Positions 16,168 through 25,189 of a DNA stretch of 53,752 nucleotides are shown piece after piece. The stretch's first letter is position 1. Each line of letters starts with the position of its first letter. The position numbers and the translations under genes are program-made. Below the pieces are notes generated by a model. That model was not told the DNA's origin. It saw only the letters and a list, made by a program, of their open reading frames with translations, and made no database searches. Where the stretch lies: positions 1-53,752 of the forward strand of contig JAQXVT010000085.1 of the NCBI GenBank assembly GCA_029225065.1, given 5' to 3'. This DNA comes from Lachnospiraceae bacterium. GTDB lineage: Bacteria > Bacillota > Clostridia > Lachnospirales > Lachnospiraceae.

Positions 16168-17069
16168 TTTCTGCTCCTCCTTTTTCCAGTCTGTGTATCA
16201 CGTTCGCGAAACAGCATCTGCAGGATCGCAACTACCAAAATACTTTCAATAATGATAAACACCGCTACTGCACTTCCATATCCAAACTTATTTGCACCAA
16301 ACGCCTTCTTATACATATAAGTAGACAAAAGCTCTGTTACGTTTCCCGGACCTCCGTTTGTCAGGATATATGGAATATCGAAGCCGCGCAGCGCACCCGT
16401 CATTACCATTGTCAGTGTCAGAAGCAGGATTGGCTTGATCATCGGAATCTTGATCCGAATCAGTGTCTGCCATTCATTTGCGCCATCCACCTTCGCTGCT
16501 TCACACACTTCCGGATCCAGTGAAATCAGTGCCGCATAAAAGATGACCATATACATACCCGTATAACGCCAGCCCTCCGGAATGGATACACATGCAAGCG
16601 CCGTCTTTACATTGCTCAGCCAGGAGGTAGCGAATCCTCCAAGTCCCACAGCTTCCAGCACACCGTTTAACAGTCCCTGCGGCTGTGCGGAATAAATATT
16701 GCGAAACAGCTGTGTGACTGCTACCGTCGTAATAATACATGGAACGTAATACAATGTTTTTACAAAGGATACGCCTCTTTTCATGTACGTCAGCAATACT
16801 GCAAATACAAAGCCAATCGTAAGCTGCATCAGAACGACGATCACCAGATAAATCAGGTTATTGAAAAACGCCTGATAAAATACTTTGTCTCCAAACAGTT
16901 TCGTGTAATTTCCAAGTCCAACAAATTCAGGCACGCCGATTCCATTCCATTTCATCGTACTCAGCCGAATTGAATCCACGATTGGATAAAAAACTGAAAA
17001 CAGATAAAATAAAAGTCCCGGCAAAAGAAATACTGCAAATGCCTTTTTATCCTTTAATACACCGCTCAT
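16164..17069 (-). CDS. Carbohydrate ABC transporter permease (MalF type)
   Basis: A 301-aa membrane protein with six helices. The EAA loop is EAAKVDGANEWQTLIRIKIPM, and TNGGPGNVTELLSTYMYKKAF is the conserved stretch of CUT1 MalF-like permeases. I chose the start at 17069 (MSGVLKDKKAF) because AGGAG is 8 nt upstream. The longer frame to 17138 adds a basic stretch with no ribosome site and overlaps a family B palindrome. It is co-transcribed with the MalG-type gene. Confidence 0.92.
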   Translation of the reverse strand: MSGVLKDKKAFAVFLLPGLLFYLFSVFYPIVDSIRLSTMKWNGIGVPEFVGLGNYTKLFGDKVFYQAFFNNLIYLVIVVLMQLTIGFVFAVLLTYMKRGVSFVKTLYYVPCIITTVAVTQLFRNIYSAQPQGLLNGVLEAVGLGGFATSWLSNVKTALACVSIPEGWRYTGMYMVIFYAALISLDPEVCEAAKVDGANEWQTLIRIKIPMIKPILLLTLTMVMTGALRGFDIPYILTNGGPGNVTELLSTYMYKKAFGANKFGYGSAVAVFIIIESILVVAILQMLFRERDTQTGKRRSRK

Positions 17070-17123
17070 ATACTCTGCTCCTGTCAGACGGATCTCTATA
17101 ATCCGCTTTTTCCTGATTTTATC

Positions 17124-17147
17124 AAAGCAGATATTCATATCCGCTTC
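17124..17147 (-). repeat. Leader palindrome family B, copy 4
   Basis: AAAGCAGATATTCATATCC followed by GCTTC: an imperfect family B palindrome, 55 bp upstream of the permease start, with a partial copy (GACGGATC and ATCCGCTTT) next to it. Confidence 0.55.
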
Positions 17148-17203
17148 GTTGCTTGTAGGATTATAAGGACTTCTTCTTATGAGATGCCTTATAAGATTTC
17201 ATA

Positions 17204-17231
17204 ACCGAACACCGCTTACGCAGTGTCCGGT
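17204..17231 (-). terminator. Hairpin between binding-protein and permease genes
   Basis: ACCGAACACCGC and GCAGTGTCCGGT pair with two mismatches around a 4-base loop and have no T tract. This position often holds a structure that stabilises the upstream mRNA or attenuates read-through, giving more binding protein than permease. Confidence 0.5.
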
Positions 17232-17252
17232 CAAAATAACGTATTTCTGCTT

Positions 17253-18536
17253 TTACTCGTTTACATACTCATCGATGGAATCATCCACTAGCTCGATGAA
17301 GTCTTCCTGTGCCATATCGTCGGTCGGCAGAAGCAGCATATTGTCTTCTACAACGGTGCAGGTATTGGCATCAAAATAGCAATCCCACGGCTTCATGAAA
17401 TCTGTTCCCAGATCAGAAACCTCGTCAGTCACGCGCAAATACAGGTCAGAATACTCATGATCCTCCGGGAGCTCGCACTTAATCGGTGTCAGCTGGTCAT
17501 AGGAAGCATAGATTGCACCATAATTTTCGATGACATATTTGATAAAGTCTGCCGATTTCTCGTCAAAGGTTTCACTGTTGAATGCCATTCCGATACCGGA
17601 GTTTACACAGTACGGTTTTCCATCGCCTTCGCCATCAATTGCATTCGGCATGAAGAAATAGTCGATCTTGCCTTCGTTGTAAAGATCATTCATTGCTGCA
17701 AATTCCCAAGTACCAATGTAATACATTGCACTCTCGCCGTTGATAAACATGGACTGTGCCGCTGCATAATCTGTTGTTGCAAATCCAGTCTGGAAATACT
17801 GGCCAATCTTCGTGTAAAAATCAAGCCCCTTCAGGCCAGTCTCATCTCCCATGGATGCTTCACCGTTTGCAAGTTTGATTGCATAATCATTTCCGGTTTC
17901 TGCATATGGAGCCATTGCCAGGTAACGAAGTACAGGCCAGCGGTCAATTCCGTCTACGGAAATCGGGGTATAACCTGCATTTTTAATGATCTCGCAATCC
18001 TCAAGCCATTCGTTTAAGCTGGATGGTGTCTTTGTGATTCCGCATTTTTCAAAAATTTCTTTGTTGTACCAGATCATCTCTGCGTTCAGCTCCATCGGAA
18101 GCGTGTAGAGATCACCATCGGTAAATTCCTGATAGGCCAGCGAAATCGGAAGGAAACTGTCATACAGATTATTGTCATTTAACCAGGTGTTCATATCTAC
18201 CAGATATCCCGCATCTACCAGCTCCTGGCAGTACGGCGTTGCATCAATATCAATGATATCCGGCATGTTTCCACCTGCAATCAGCGTTTTCAGTTTTTCC
18301 AGATAAGACGGACGGTCTGCCTCTGTAACTACCTCAAGCTCCCAGGTACCGTCGTGGGAATCGCTGTACTCCTGTGCAAGCTGACGGATGGTCTTATCGA
18401 TCGGTCCGTCTACCGGTCTGGATGCAAACCAGGTTACCTTTGTCACATCCTCTTCTGCCATTGATACCATGCTTCCTGCTCCCCATGCACATACTGCAGA
18501 AAGAATCGCCATTGTTACTAATACCTTCTTTTTCAT
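17253..18536 (-). CDS. Extracellular sugar-binding protein of the ABC transporter
   Basis: The 427-aa protein has a signal peptide (MKKKVLVTMAILSAVCAWGA onwards, cleavage probably after SMA) and a type-I CUT1 solute-binding fold: KLKTLIAGGNMPDIIDIDA near the N-terminus and AMYYIGTWE in the middle. It delivers an oligosaccharide to the downstream permeases. It lacks a clear lipobox: the only early Cys is in SAVC, a poor lipoprotein site. That is odd for a Gram-positive binding protein. It lies 80 nt after the GH32 gene and is followed by a hairpin before the permease genes. Confidence 0.92.
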   Translation of the reverse strand: MKKKVLVTMAILSAVCAWGAGSMVSMAEEDVTKVTWFASRPVDGPIDKTIRQLAQEYSDSHDGTWELEVVTEADRPSYLEKLKTLIAGGNMPDIIDIDATPYCQELVDAGYLVDMNTWLNDNNLYDSFLPISLAYQEFTDGDLYTLPMELNAEMIWYNKEIFEKCGITKTPSSLNEWLEDCEIIKNAGYTPISVDGIDRWPVLRYLAMAPYAETGNDYAIKLANGEASMGDETGLKGLDFYTKIGQYFQTGFATTDYAAAQSMFINGESAMYYIGTWEFAAMNDLYNEGKIDYFFMPNAIDGEGDGKPYCVNSGIGMAFNSETFDEKSADFIKYVIENYGAIYASYDQLTPIKCELPEDHEYSDLYLRVTDEVSDLGTDFMKPWDCYFDANTCTVVEDNMLLLPTDDMAQEDFIELVDDSIDEYVNE

Positions 18537-18616
18537 CTTGCTTCTCCTTTTCTTTTTTATTTTTATTTTCAGCAGTCACGAAATCTCCTTTCCGTATCTG
18601 CCTTTGCTCCGTTTTT

Positions 18617-20083
18617 CTATCTGGCTGTTAAAAATTCCAGACTGCGAATTCGGATCTCATCCTGTGTAATGTAAATTCCTGCTTTTCCTCTGCTGTGATC
18701 ATACAGCCTTGTACTGAGTGCCGTTTTTCCGTTGACATATACAACACAGATGTCGCCTTCTTTGATAAGAAGAAGATCATACTTTTCTGCCTTCGGAAGA
18801 TATCTGCTCGTTTCAATCTGATATGGAATATCTCCATCAATCTGCCACTGGTACATTCCCTGCTCTTTTCTCGGCCAGAGATCCCAGGCAATCAGATGCT
18901 GTGATGGACGAATTCTCAGAAAATAGCCCTGTTCCATTCCCGCATCCGTGTGCAGTGCAATTCCGAATTCCTGATCGGAATCGTATTCCAGTTCTGCATG
19001 AATTGCAAATGCTCCATCCGTTTCCGGAAGATCATACAGCACCGATGCAAGCTCGGAATGGTCGGTGCAAAGCACTGTCGCTTCCGCCTCTGTTTTCAAT
19101 GTACCGCCAAAAACAGTCTCTTCTGTAAGCTCTGCCTTTTCGCTGCACCATGCCGCTTCTGCTTTTGTTGGCTCGATATACAGATCACCGTTTTCCTCAT
19201 CCTGATGAATCTGATGGAAGTCCATTGTGCCGCCCCATTCCCATGGGCCGTCATCTGTATTTCCTTTCTTGCTTGCGATCCATCCAAACGCATACCGTTC
19301 TGTTCCGTTTCCTGCTGTTTTAATTGCATAGTTGGCTCTGCAATCATATACATCATCCTTCGGAATGATCCATGGACCGTTTAAGGAACGGCTCTTCCGG
19401 TAATGGGTACAGAACCGGTCACTGAACGTAGAAAATCCAAGATAATACCAGCCACCCATCTGAAATACCTCCGGGCACTCCATCGTGACATAGCGCTGCG
19501 GATCATAAAATGGCAGCTCTCGTTTCCAGTGATACAGATCCTTAGAAGTGCAAAGAGCAATGCAGCCTCCCCGCAATGCGCCTGCTCCCTTCTTTCGTGC
19601 CGCCAGAAGCATTTTATAGCAGTCACTTTCCTCATCGTAAAATACATATGGGTCACGCCAGTCAAAGGATTCATAAATTTCATCATCTGCTGTAAAAATA
19701 AAATCCTCTGCCGTTTCTAAATGAAAGAGATCCTTTCCCACTGCCTGCATGACTGTCTGAACTGATTTTCCGTCAATCTTAATGTCTGCATTGTAGCCGG
19801 TATAGAAGGCATGGTACATTCCTTCCTTATCCTTGATCACAGAACCTGTATACGCATTCCGGTTTGGTCTGGAATCATCCCCACGCGCAATCGCTTCTCC
19901 ATGATACTCTACATTTACAAAATCTCTGGTACTGATCAGATGCCACGTTGTCTCTTCCGCATATTCGCCTTTTTTGCATCTCGGATCATGCAGATAGAAG
20001 CCATAATAAACACCATCTTCATAATAAGGAATTAAGTCTCCCACCCAGGCATTTTCCGGTTTGAAAAATAATTTTTTCTCCAT
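18617..20083 (-). CDS. GH32-type beta-fructofuranosidase, divergent
   Basis: The 488-aa protein has the five-bladed propeller and C-terminal beta-sandwich of GH32. The usual WMNDPNG is replaced by WVGDLIPYYEDG, with Asp16 as probable nucleophile. DWRDPYVF (RDP at 143-145) and MECPEVF (acid/base Glu202) are intact. The enzyme should cleave terminal fructose from sucrose, raffinose-type or fructan oligosaccharides. The altered first motif suggests a non-standard substrate. There is no signal peptide. The start at 20083 (MEKKLFF) has an AAGGGA site; the open frame reaches 20140 without one. It is the first gene of the sugar operon. Confidence 0.85.
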   Translation of the reverse strand: MEKKLFFKPENAWVGDLIPYYEDGVYYGFYLHDPRCKKGEYAEETTWHLISTRDFVNVEYHGEAIARGDDSRPNRNAYTGSVIKDKEGMYHAFYTGYNADIKIDGKSVQTVMQAVGKDLFHLETAEDFIFTADDEIYESFDWRDPYVFYDEESDCYKMLLAARKKGAGALRGGCIALCTSKDLYHWKRELPFYDPQRYVTMECPEVFQMGGWYYLGFSTFSDRFCTHYRKSRSLNGPWIIPKDDVYDCRANYAIKTAGNGTERYAFGWIASKKGNTDDGPWEWGGTMDFHQIHQDEENGDLYIEPTKAEAAWCSEKAELTEETVFGGTLKTEAEATVLCTDHSELASVLYDLPETDGAFAIHAELEYDSDQEFGIALHTDAGMEQGYFLRIRPSQHLIAWDLWPRKEQGMYQWQIDGDIPYQIETSRYLPKAEKYDLLLIKEGDICVVYVNGKTALSTRLYDHSRGKAGIYITQDEIRIRSLEFLTAR

Positions 20084-20461
20084 CGTTCCCTTACATCCTG
20101 TTCTTTTCATTTTTTGTGCACGTTTTTTCTTTTTATGCACATTTTTTTATTATCTTTTTCTGTGCATTTGCTCTTTTTGTTGATTCATTTATACCACGTA
20201 TGCTCATTTTATTCAATACCTTTCTGCTTTCTTTTGACTATTTCTCTTTAATATCTAATTTCTTTTTCTTGTTTTTATTAGTTTTTGCTAATTTTAATCT
20301 ATTTTTTTGCACATTTTTGAGCACTCTATTATTTCTTCAAACGAGATTTATTATTGCACATTTTTGAGCGTTATGATACTATAACAGAAACGAGTTTCAT
20401 GTCAGGTGGATATTTACACTCTGCTCTGGCACCTGCTCAGAACCGGAGGAATAAAATTATT
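20084..20461. promoter_or_regulatory. Divergent control region of the sugar locus
   Basis: A 378-nt AT-rich gap. Leftward promoter: TTGAAT (20211-20216), 17 nt, TATAAA (20188-20193). Rightward promoter: TTGCAC (20354-20359), 17 nt, TACTAT (20377-20382). TTGCACATTTTTGAGC occurs twice (20307-20322 and 20354-20369), the second covering the rightward -35. Three more TGCAC-type sites (20116, 20136 and 20161) lie in the GH32 leader. These are candidate operators for the LacI-type regulator. Confidence 0.6.
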
Positions 20462-21547
20462 ATGAAATACACAATCAAACAGTTAGCGGCGGAATTGAAT
20501 CTGTCGCGAAATACCGTCGCCAAAGTCCTGAATGGCAAGAGCGGTGTCTCTCCAAAAACAGAAAAGCTTGTGATGGACCGAATTCGGGCGTTAAATAATG
20601 AGGAAGAAGCTGCACAATCCTCCGAAACGGAAACTGCCCCGGCGCAGAACATGACCGTTTCATCCGAGCCTGCGCAGAATCGTGGCAATATTCTATTTTT
20701 AACCCGCACTTCCTTCAATCACTCCGATTTCTGGATTGTCGTAATGAAAGGAATTGAAAAGGTGCTCAAGGCCAACCATTACGGTATGGTAATCGGCATC
20801 ATGGACAACCAGGATATCGAAAAGCTGCGCTTCCCCTCTATCATTACCCATCCGGATACCTGCGGTATTATCCTGGTAGAGCTTTGTGATATCCGTGTCT
20901 GTGAGGCGGTTCTTTCTTATCAGCTTCCTACAGTCACGCTCGATATGCCCCGCGAATATGAATCATTTCTTGGGAAAATGGATATCGTTACCATGGAAAA
21001 CAAAAAACATATCTGTGAAATCGTCTCCGCTCTGGTGCACAAAGGATTTACCCGTTTTGCATTTGCCGGAGATCTCAGTTCCGGAAACGTCAGCCACGGA
21101 TTTCAGGAGCGATATGACGCTGTCTGCGAAACGCTCGGACAGTACAATCTTTCCCTGCTTTCTGACAGCTGTTTCCTGCGTGAAACGGATCAGCTGTTTT
21201 TAAATTCCGTTTATCTGACTGAAAAACTAAAAAAACTCCGGGAAATTCCCGAAGTTTACATCTGTGGAAATGACTGGACTGCACTCCAGCTTGCTTCTGC
21301 GCTCCAGCTGCTCGGCTATCGCATTCCGGAGGATATCTCCATCGTCGGTTTTGATGATATAAATGAAGCGGCACGTGCCGTGCCGCCTCTTACTACTATT
21401 CATACGAATAAGGAATACCTTGGAATTGCAGCAGCAAACTGCATTTTAAACCGGATCACAAACCCGGATATTCCTTATCAGTACTGTCAATATATGACAG
21501 AGCTGATGCTGCGCAAATCCACGGTTGATTTAAGTGATTGTCTGTAA
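20462..21547 (+). CDS. LacI-family transcriptional regulator
   Basis: A 361-aa regulator. The N-terminal helix-turn-helix is MKYTIKQLAAELNLSRNTVA followed by KVLNGKSGVS, a divergent LacI headpiece. A short acidic Pro/Glu linker follows, and then a periplasmic-binding-protein-like sugar sensor (about residues 75-355) with the family segment EDISIVGFDDINEAARAVPP. It probably represses the divergent GH32-transporter operon until a sugar binds. The ATG at 20462 has GGAGGA 11 nt upstream. The frame opens earlier at 20354, but that ATG lies inside the promoter. Confidence 0.92.
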   Translation: MKYTIKQLAAELNLSRNTVAKVLNGKSGVSPKTEKLVMDRIRALNNEEEAAQSSETETAPAQNMTVSSEPAQNRGNILFLTRTSFNHSDFWIVVMKGIEKVLKANHYGMVIGIMDNQDIEKLRFPSIITHPDTCGIILVELCDIRVCEAVLSYQLPTVTLDMPREYESFLGKMDIVTMENKKHICEIVSALVHKGFTRFAFAGDLSSGNVSHGFQERYDAVCETLGQYNLSLLSDSCFLRETDQLFLNSVYLTEKLKKLREIPEVYICGNDWTALQLASALQLLGYRIPEDISIVGFDDINEAARAVPPLTTIHTNKEYLGIAAANCILNRITNPDIPYQYCQYMTELMLRKSTVDLSDCL

Positions 21548-21553
21548 TTGTTT

Positions 21554-22507
21554 TTACTTTTCTGCCTTCTTTTTCGCGTCCATGCTGACAAAGAAGTTTG
21601 CAAGCACTGCTCCGGATACATTATGCCATACGCTGAAGACAGCGCCCGGGATCGTAGCAAGCGGATAAGCTGCGAAATGTGTTGCAGCAAGTGAGGTGGC
21701 AAGTCCGGAGTTCTGCATACCAACCTCGATAGAAATTGCACGGCATTTTGTGGTATCAAGCTTTAATGCCTTTCCAATACCGTATCCCACCAGATAGCCC
21801 AGCACGTTGTGGCAGATGACAACGGCTACAATCAGCAGTCCACAGGTCATGATCTTTGCAGAGTTTGCAGATACGACTGCTGCTACAATAGCTACAATGG
21901 CAGTTGTGGAGATCAGCGGAAGAATCTCAACCACGGTTTCTGTGAATTTCTTAAAGAAGTGATTGATAACAAATCCAAGCACGATCGGTACAATGACTAC
22001 CTTGACGATAGAAAGGAACATGCTTGCCATATTGACATCTACCTTCTGTCCTGCATAAAAATAGGTGAGAAGCGGAGTCAAAAACGGAGCAAGGACCGTT
22101 GATACTGCTGTCATTCCTACGGAAAGTGCTACATCTCCGCCGGACAGGTAAGTCATAACATTGGATGAGGTGCCGCCCGGGCAGGTACCAACCAGGATCA
22201 CACCAATTGCCAGCTCGGTCGGAAGATTGAATACTTTTGTGAGTCCAAATGCCAGGAGCGGCATTACTGTAAACTGTGCGATACAGCCGATCACAACATC
22301 CTTCGGACGGCTGAATACAACCTTAAAATCATTCGGTTTCAGTGTCAGACCCATGCCAAACATAACGATACCGAGCAATGTATTGACATAACTTGTTTTG
22401 ATAAAGCTGACGCTCTGTGGTGCAAACAGTGCAAGCGCAGCAACCGCGATTACGATGACAGCCATGTATTTGCTGACAAATTTTGTGATTTTCTTCAGTA
22501 CTTCCAT
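21554..22507 (-). CDS. BASS-family (bile acid:sodium symporter-like) transporter
   Basis: A 317-aa integral membrane protein with about nine or ten helices. Family segments include GIVMFGMGLTL, the crossover motif LVGTCPGGTSSNVMTYLSGG and EVGMQNSGLATSLAATHF. Characterised relatives move bile acids, pyruvate, ketopantoate or 2-keto acids with sodium. The start at 22507 (MEVLKK) follows GAGGAG with good spacing. A T-box leader with an isoleucine-type specifier lies upstream, which argues for a keto acid or amino-acid-related substrate over bile acid. It is convergent with the LacI-type gene, only 6 nt apart. Confidence 0.88.
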   Translation of the reverse strand: MEVLKKITKFVSKYMAVIVIAVAALALFAPQSVSFIKTSYVNTLLGIVMFGMGLTLKPNDFKVVFSRPKDVVIGCIAQFTVMPLLAFGLTKVFNLPTELAIGVILVGTCPGGTSSNVMTYLSGGDVALSVGMTAVSTVLAPFLTPLLTYFYAGQKVDVNMASMFLSIVKVVIVPIVLGFVINHFFKKFTETVVEILPLISTTAIVAIVAAVVSANSAKIMTCGLLIVAVVICHNVLGYLVGYGIGKALKLDTTKCRAISIEVGMQNSGLATSLAATHFAAYPLATIPGAVFSVWHNVSGAVLANFFVSMDAKKKAEK

Positions 22508-22778
22508 GTTGATTCTCTCCTCTTTCTTTTTTGTAACTGCCTCCATTTTCCAGACGGTTTTGCATTTCGTCTGTATCGCATGGCCTCGTTACGTTTCTTC
22601 GTATTTCACGGGCGAATCTCCTCAAAATATCCGGTGATACATATGCATGTCCTTTTGTTGTCCGATCTGCTTATCGCGAATTGCAGACCGGAAACAGATA
22701 TGAACAAAGAATGTGCCCTGGCGCATCCGTGCGGAGCGTTTTTTGATTTACAGGAAAGCAATTTTCTATAAATCAAAA

Positions 22779-23044
22779 AAGCCTCTGTCTCCCTAAAAGA
22801 GACAAAGGCTTAAATTCCTCTGCGGTACCACTCTTCTTGCCGCGCTATGCGACCCCTCACTCCACATCAAATAATGGGAAACAGAATAACGACTGTTGAC
22901 CGTTCAGACTTACGCGGAACCCTTTCAGTCTGAAAGCTCGGAGGTGATTTTCATTGAAACTTCAACGCCGCATTTCCATCATCAGCGGCTCTCTGTGGAA
23001 TCCCTTTCAATTACTCTTCCTCGTCATTGCGAAATACTTAGATT
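22779..23044 (-). ncRNA. T-box riboswitch, probable isoleucine specifier
   Basis: The leader is read leftward. Stem I shows AGAGAGCCGC, and the specifier segment reads GAAA-AUC-ACCUCCGAGC, with AUC at 22948-22946. The T-box core AGUGGUACCGCAG spans about 22820-22832. The terminator stem AAGCCTTTGTCTC/GAGACAGAGGCTT is at 22779-22811, with a T run after it. Uncharged tRNA-Ile should favour the antiterminator. The only gene downstream is the BASS transporter. Confidence 0.88.
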
Positions 23045-23050
23045 GGCAAC

Positions 23051-23079
23051 ATAATAGCGCTACATCCTAAAAATGTCAA
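23051..23079 (-). promoter_or_regulatory. Promoter of the T-box leader
   Basis: A perfect -35 (TTGACA at 23079-23074), a 17-nt spacer and -10 TATTAT (23056-23051) lie just 5' of the T-box structure. Confidence 0.85.
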
Positions 23080-23106
23080 GTACAAGATTGTATTTCTTTT
23101 GTATTT

Positions 23107-24180
23107 TTAGTTCTCATTCATCTTCGCCAGCTTCGCTGCCTGGTCTGCCGCGATACAGCTGTCAATGATTTCCTGAATATCGCCGTTCATGATCTTATCC
23201 AGCTTATATAAGGTCAGATTGATGCGGTGATCGGTCACGCGTCCCTGCGGGAAGTTGTAGGTACGAATCTTCTCGGAACGGTCTCCGGTGCCGACCTGGC
23301 TTCTTCTCGCCTCAGCCTCTGCATCGTGTGCTTTCTGCATTTCCAGATCGTACAGCTTGGCACGCAGTACCTTGAGTGCCTTGTCCTTGTTTTTCAGCTG
23401 TGATTTTTCATCCTGACAGGAAATGACAATTCCGGTCGGGATATGGGTCAGACGCACGGCAGAGTCTGTCGTATTAACACACTGACCGCCGTTTCCGGAT
23501 GCACGGAATACGTCGAATTTGCAGTCGTTCAGATCCAGCTGTACGTCCACTTCCTCTGCCTCCGGCATGATCGCAACCGTGATCGTGGAGGTATGGATTC
23601 TTCCGCCGGACTCCGTCTCCGGCACACGCTGTACGCGGTGTACTCCTGATTCGTATTTCAGCTTTGAGTATGCGCCCTGGCCGGTAATCATGAAGCTGAC
23701 GTATTTCATGCCGCCGATTCCGATCTCCTCTGCGTCCATCGTCTCGACGCGCCAGCGCTGGCTCTCTGCGTAATGCACATACATACGGTAGATTTCCGCC
23801 GCAAAAAGTGCCGCCTCGTCTCCACCCGCACCTGCACGGATCTCGACGATAACGTTCTTGTCATCGTTCGGGTCCTTCGGAAGAAGAAGAATTTTCAGCT
23901 GCTTTTCCAGCTCTTCCACACGTTTTCTTGCATCGGCAAGCTCTTCCTTCAGCATCTCACGCATCTCTTCGTCGGACTCCTCCTCAAGCATTGCAAGGCT
24001 ATCCTCGATCGTCTGTTTACAGTTTTTGTATTCTTTATATGCGTCTACAATCGGCTGAAGGCTGCTCTGCTCCTTCATCAGCTTCTGAAAACGCTGCGGA
24101 TCACCGATTACGGAAGGATCGTTCAGCATATTCAGCAGCTCATCGAACCGAATCAGTAAATCTTCCAGTTTGTCAAACAT
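23107..24180 (-). CDS. prfA: Peptide chain release factor 1
   Basis: The 357-aa factor recognises UAA and UAG stops. The codon-reading tripeptide appears as Pro-Glu-Thr (187-189) in [14 protein letters not shown], where E. coli has Pro-Ala-Thr. The peptidyl-hydrolysis motif GGQ is at 231-233 in [11 protein letters not shown]. The length is normal. The start at 24180 (MFDKLEDLL) follows AGGAGG; an upstream extension to 24222 has no ribosome site. It lies 81 nt downstream of prmC, whose product methylates the GGQ glutamine, as in many bacteria. Confidence 0.98.
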   Translation of the reverse strand: MFDKLEDLLIRFDELLNMLNDPSVIGDPQRFQKLMKEQSSLQPIVDAYKEYKNCKQTIEDSLAMLEEESDEEMREMLKEELADARKRVEELEKQLKILLLPKDPNDDKNVIVEIRAGAGGDEAALFAAEIYRMYVHYAESQRWRVETMDAEEIGIGGMKYVSFMITGQGAYSKLKYESGVHRVQRVPETESGGRIHTSTITVAIMPEAEEVDVQLDLNDCKFDVFRASGNGGQCVNTTDSAVRLTHIPTGIVISCQDEKSQLKNKDKALKVLRAKLYDLEMQKAHDAEAEARRSQVGTGDRSEKIRTYNFPQGRVTDHRINLTLYKLDKIMNGDIQEIIDSCIAADQAAKLAKMNEN

Positions 24181-24261
24181 TAATGGGTCCCTCCTGTTAT
24201 ACTTCTTTCCTGTTTTTATCACTATTCGTACTTTTTTTCAAGCACAGTAAACTATTCCTTA

Positions 24262-25134
24262 CTATGGATTCTTTCCTGGATATTCTCCCGTCACAACACG
24301 GTCAAGCCCGGCCAGATCCTTTCGAACTTCAACCTCAGTATATCCGTCCTCCAGCAGCAGATTCTTCACCGCTTCTCCCTGATCGTATCCGATCTCAAAG
24401 AAAATATGACCGCCCGGCGTTAAATAGCTGTGCGCCTCAGTAATAATTCTGCGGTAAAAATACAGCCCGTCCGCTTTGCCGTCCAGCGCCTGATACGGTT
24501 CATGCAGCCGCACCTCCTCGGAAAGCGTCTTAATCACGTCTGTGCGGATGTAAGGCGGATTGGAAACGATACAGTCGTATGCAGCAATCGGCAGTTTTTC
24601 TGTATCCCCTCGCAAATAATGACACGCAAACAAATCTCCCTGCCAGAATGTCACATTCGCCTCCAGGCGTGCGGCATTTTCCATCGCCACGGCGAGTGCT
24701 TCCTTAGAAATATCGGCCGCGTCCACCTGCAGCCCGTCGCAAAGCTTTGCCATGCTGATTGCAATACAGCCGGAACCGGTGCACAGATCCAACACCCGCA
24801 TGCCCGGCTTTACATAAGAAAGCACCGTCTCTACCAACGTCTCCGTATCCTGCCTCGGCACAAGCACATGTTGGTTTACCAGAAATGAAAATCCCATAAA
24901 TTCCTGCTCTCCGGTCAGGTGCTGCAGTGGAATATGGGAAGCACGCTTCTCCAGAAGCTCCCGGTAGCGCTGATGCTGCTCCTCTGGCATCTTCTGCATG
25001 CGCTCCGCCAGAAACATTGCACGACTTACCCCCGTCACAAAGGAAAAGAGGAGCCATGCATCCACGGACGCATCCGCGATTCCGTGGTCGGCCAGAAAAG
25101 CTTCCGCCTCTTTTACGGCCTGCGCGTATGTCAT
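24262..25134 (-). CDS. prmC: Release factor glutamine methyltransferase
   Basis: A 290-aa SAM-dependent enzyme that N5-methylates the glutamine of the GGQ motif in release factors. It shows the SAM-binding segment DLCTGSGCIA (116-125) and the catalytic NPPY (192-195). The N-terminal helical domain includes LTGEQEFMGFSF. Two starts are possible: 25143 leaves only 2 nt to AGGAGG, so 25134 (MTYAQAVKEAE) is preferred. It sits between DUF1385 and prfA in a conserved run. Confidence 0.96.
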   Translation of the reverse strand: MTYAQAVKEAEAFLADHGIADASVDAWLLFSFVTGVSRAMFLAERMQKMPEEQHQRYRELLEKRASHIPLQHLTGEQEFMGFSFLVNQHVLVPRQDTETLVETVLSYVKPGMRVLDLCTGSGCIAISMAKLCDGLQVDAADISKEALAVAMENAARLEANVTFWQGDLFACHYLRGDTEKLPIAAYDCIVSNPPYIRTDVIKTLSEEVRLHEPYQALDGKADGLYFYRRIITEAHSYLTPGGHIFFEIGYDQGEAVKNLLLEDGYTEVEVRKDLAGLDRVVTGEYPGKNP

Positions 25135-25189
25135 GTCCTGCATCTCCTCCTTTTATTCCCGTTCAAAGCGAATTTAATCTGCCTTCCGT

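Noticed and set aside
22329-22625. 98-codon frame in the gap between T-box and BASS gene
   Set aside because: It overlaps the BASS start in another frame, has no ribosome site and reads as low-complexity Arg/Cys.
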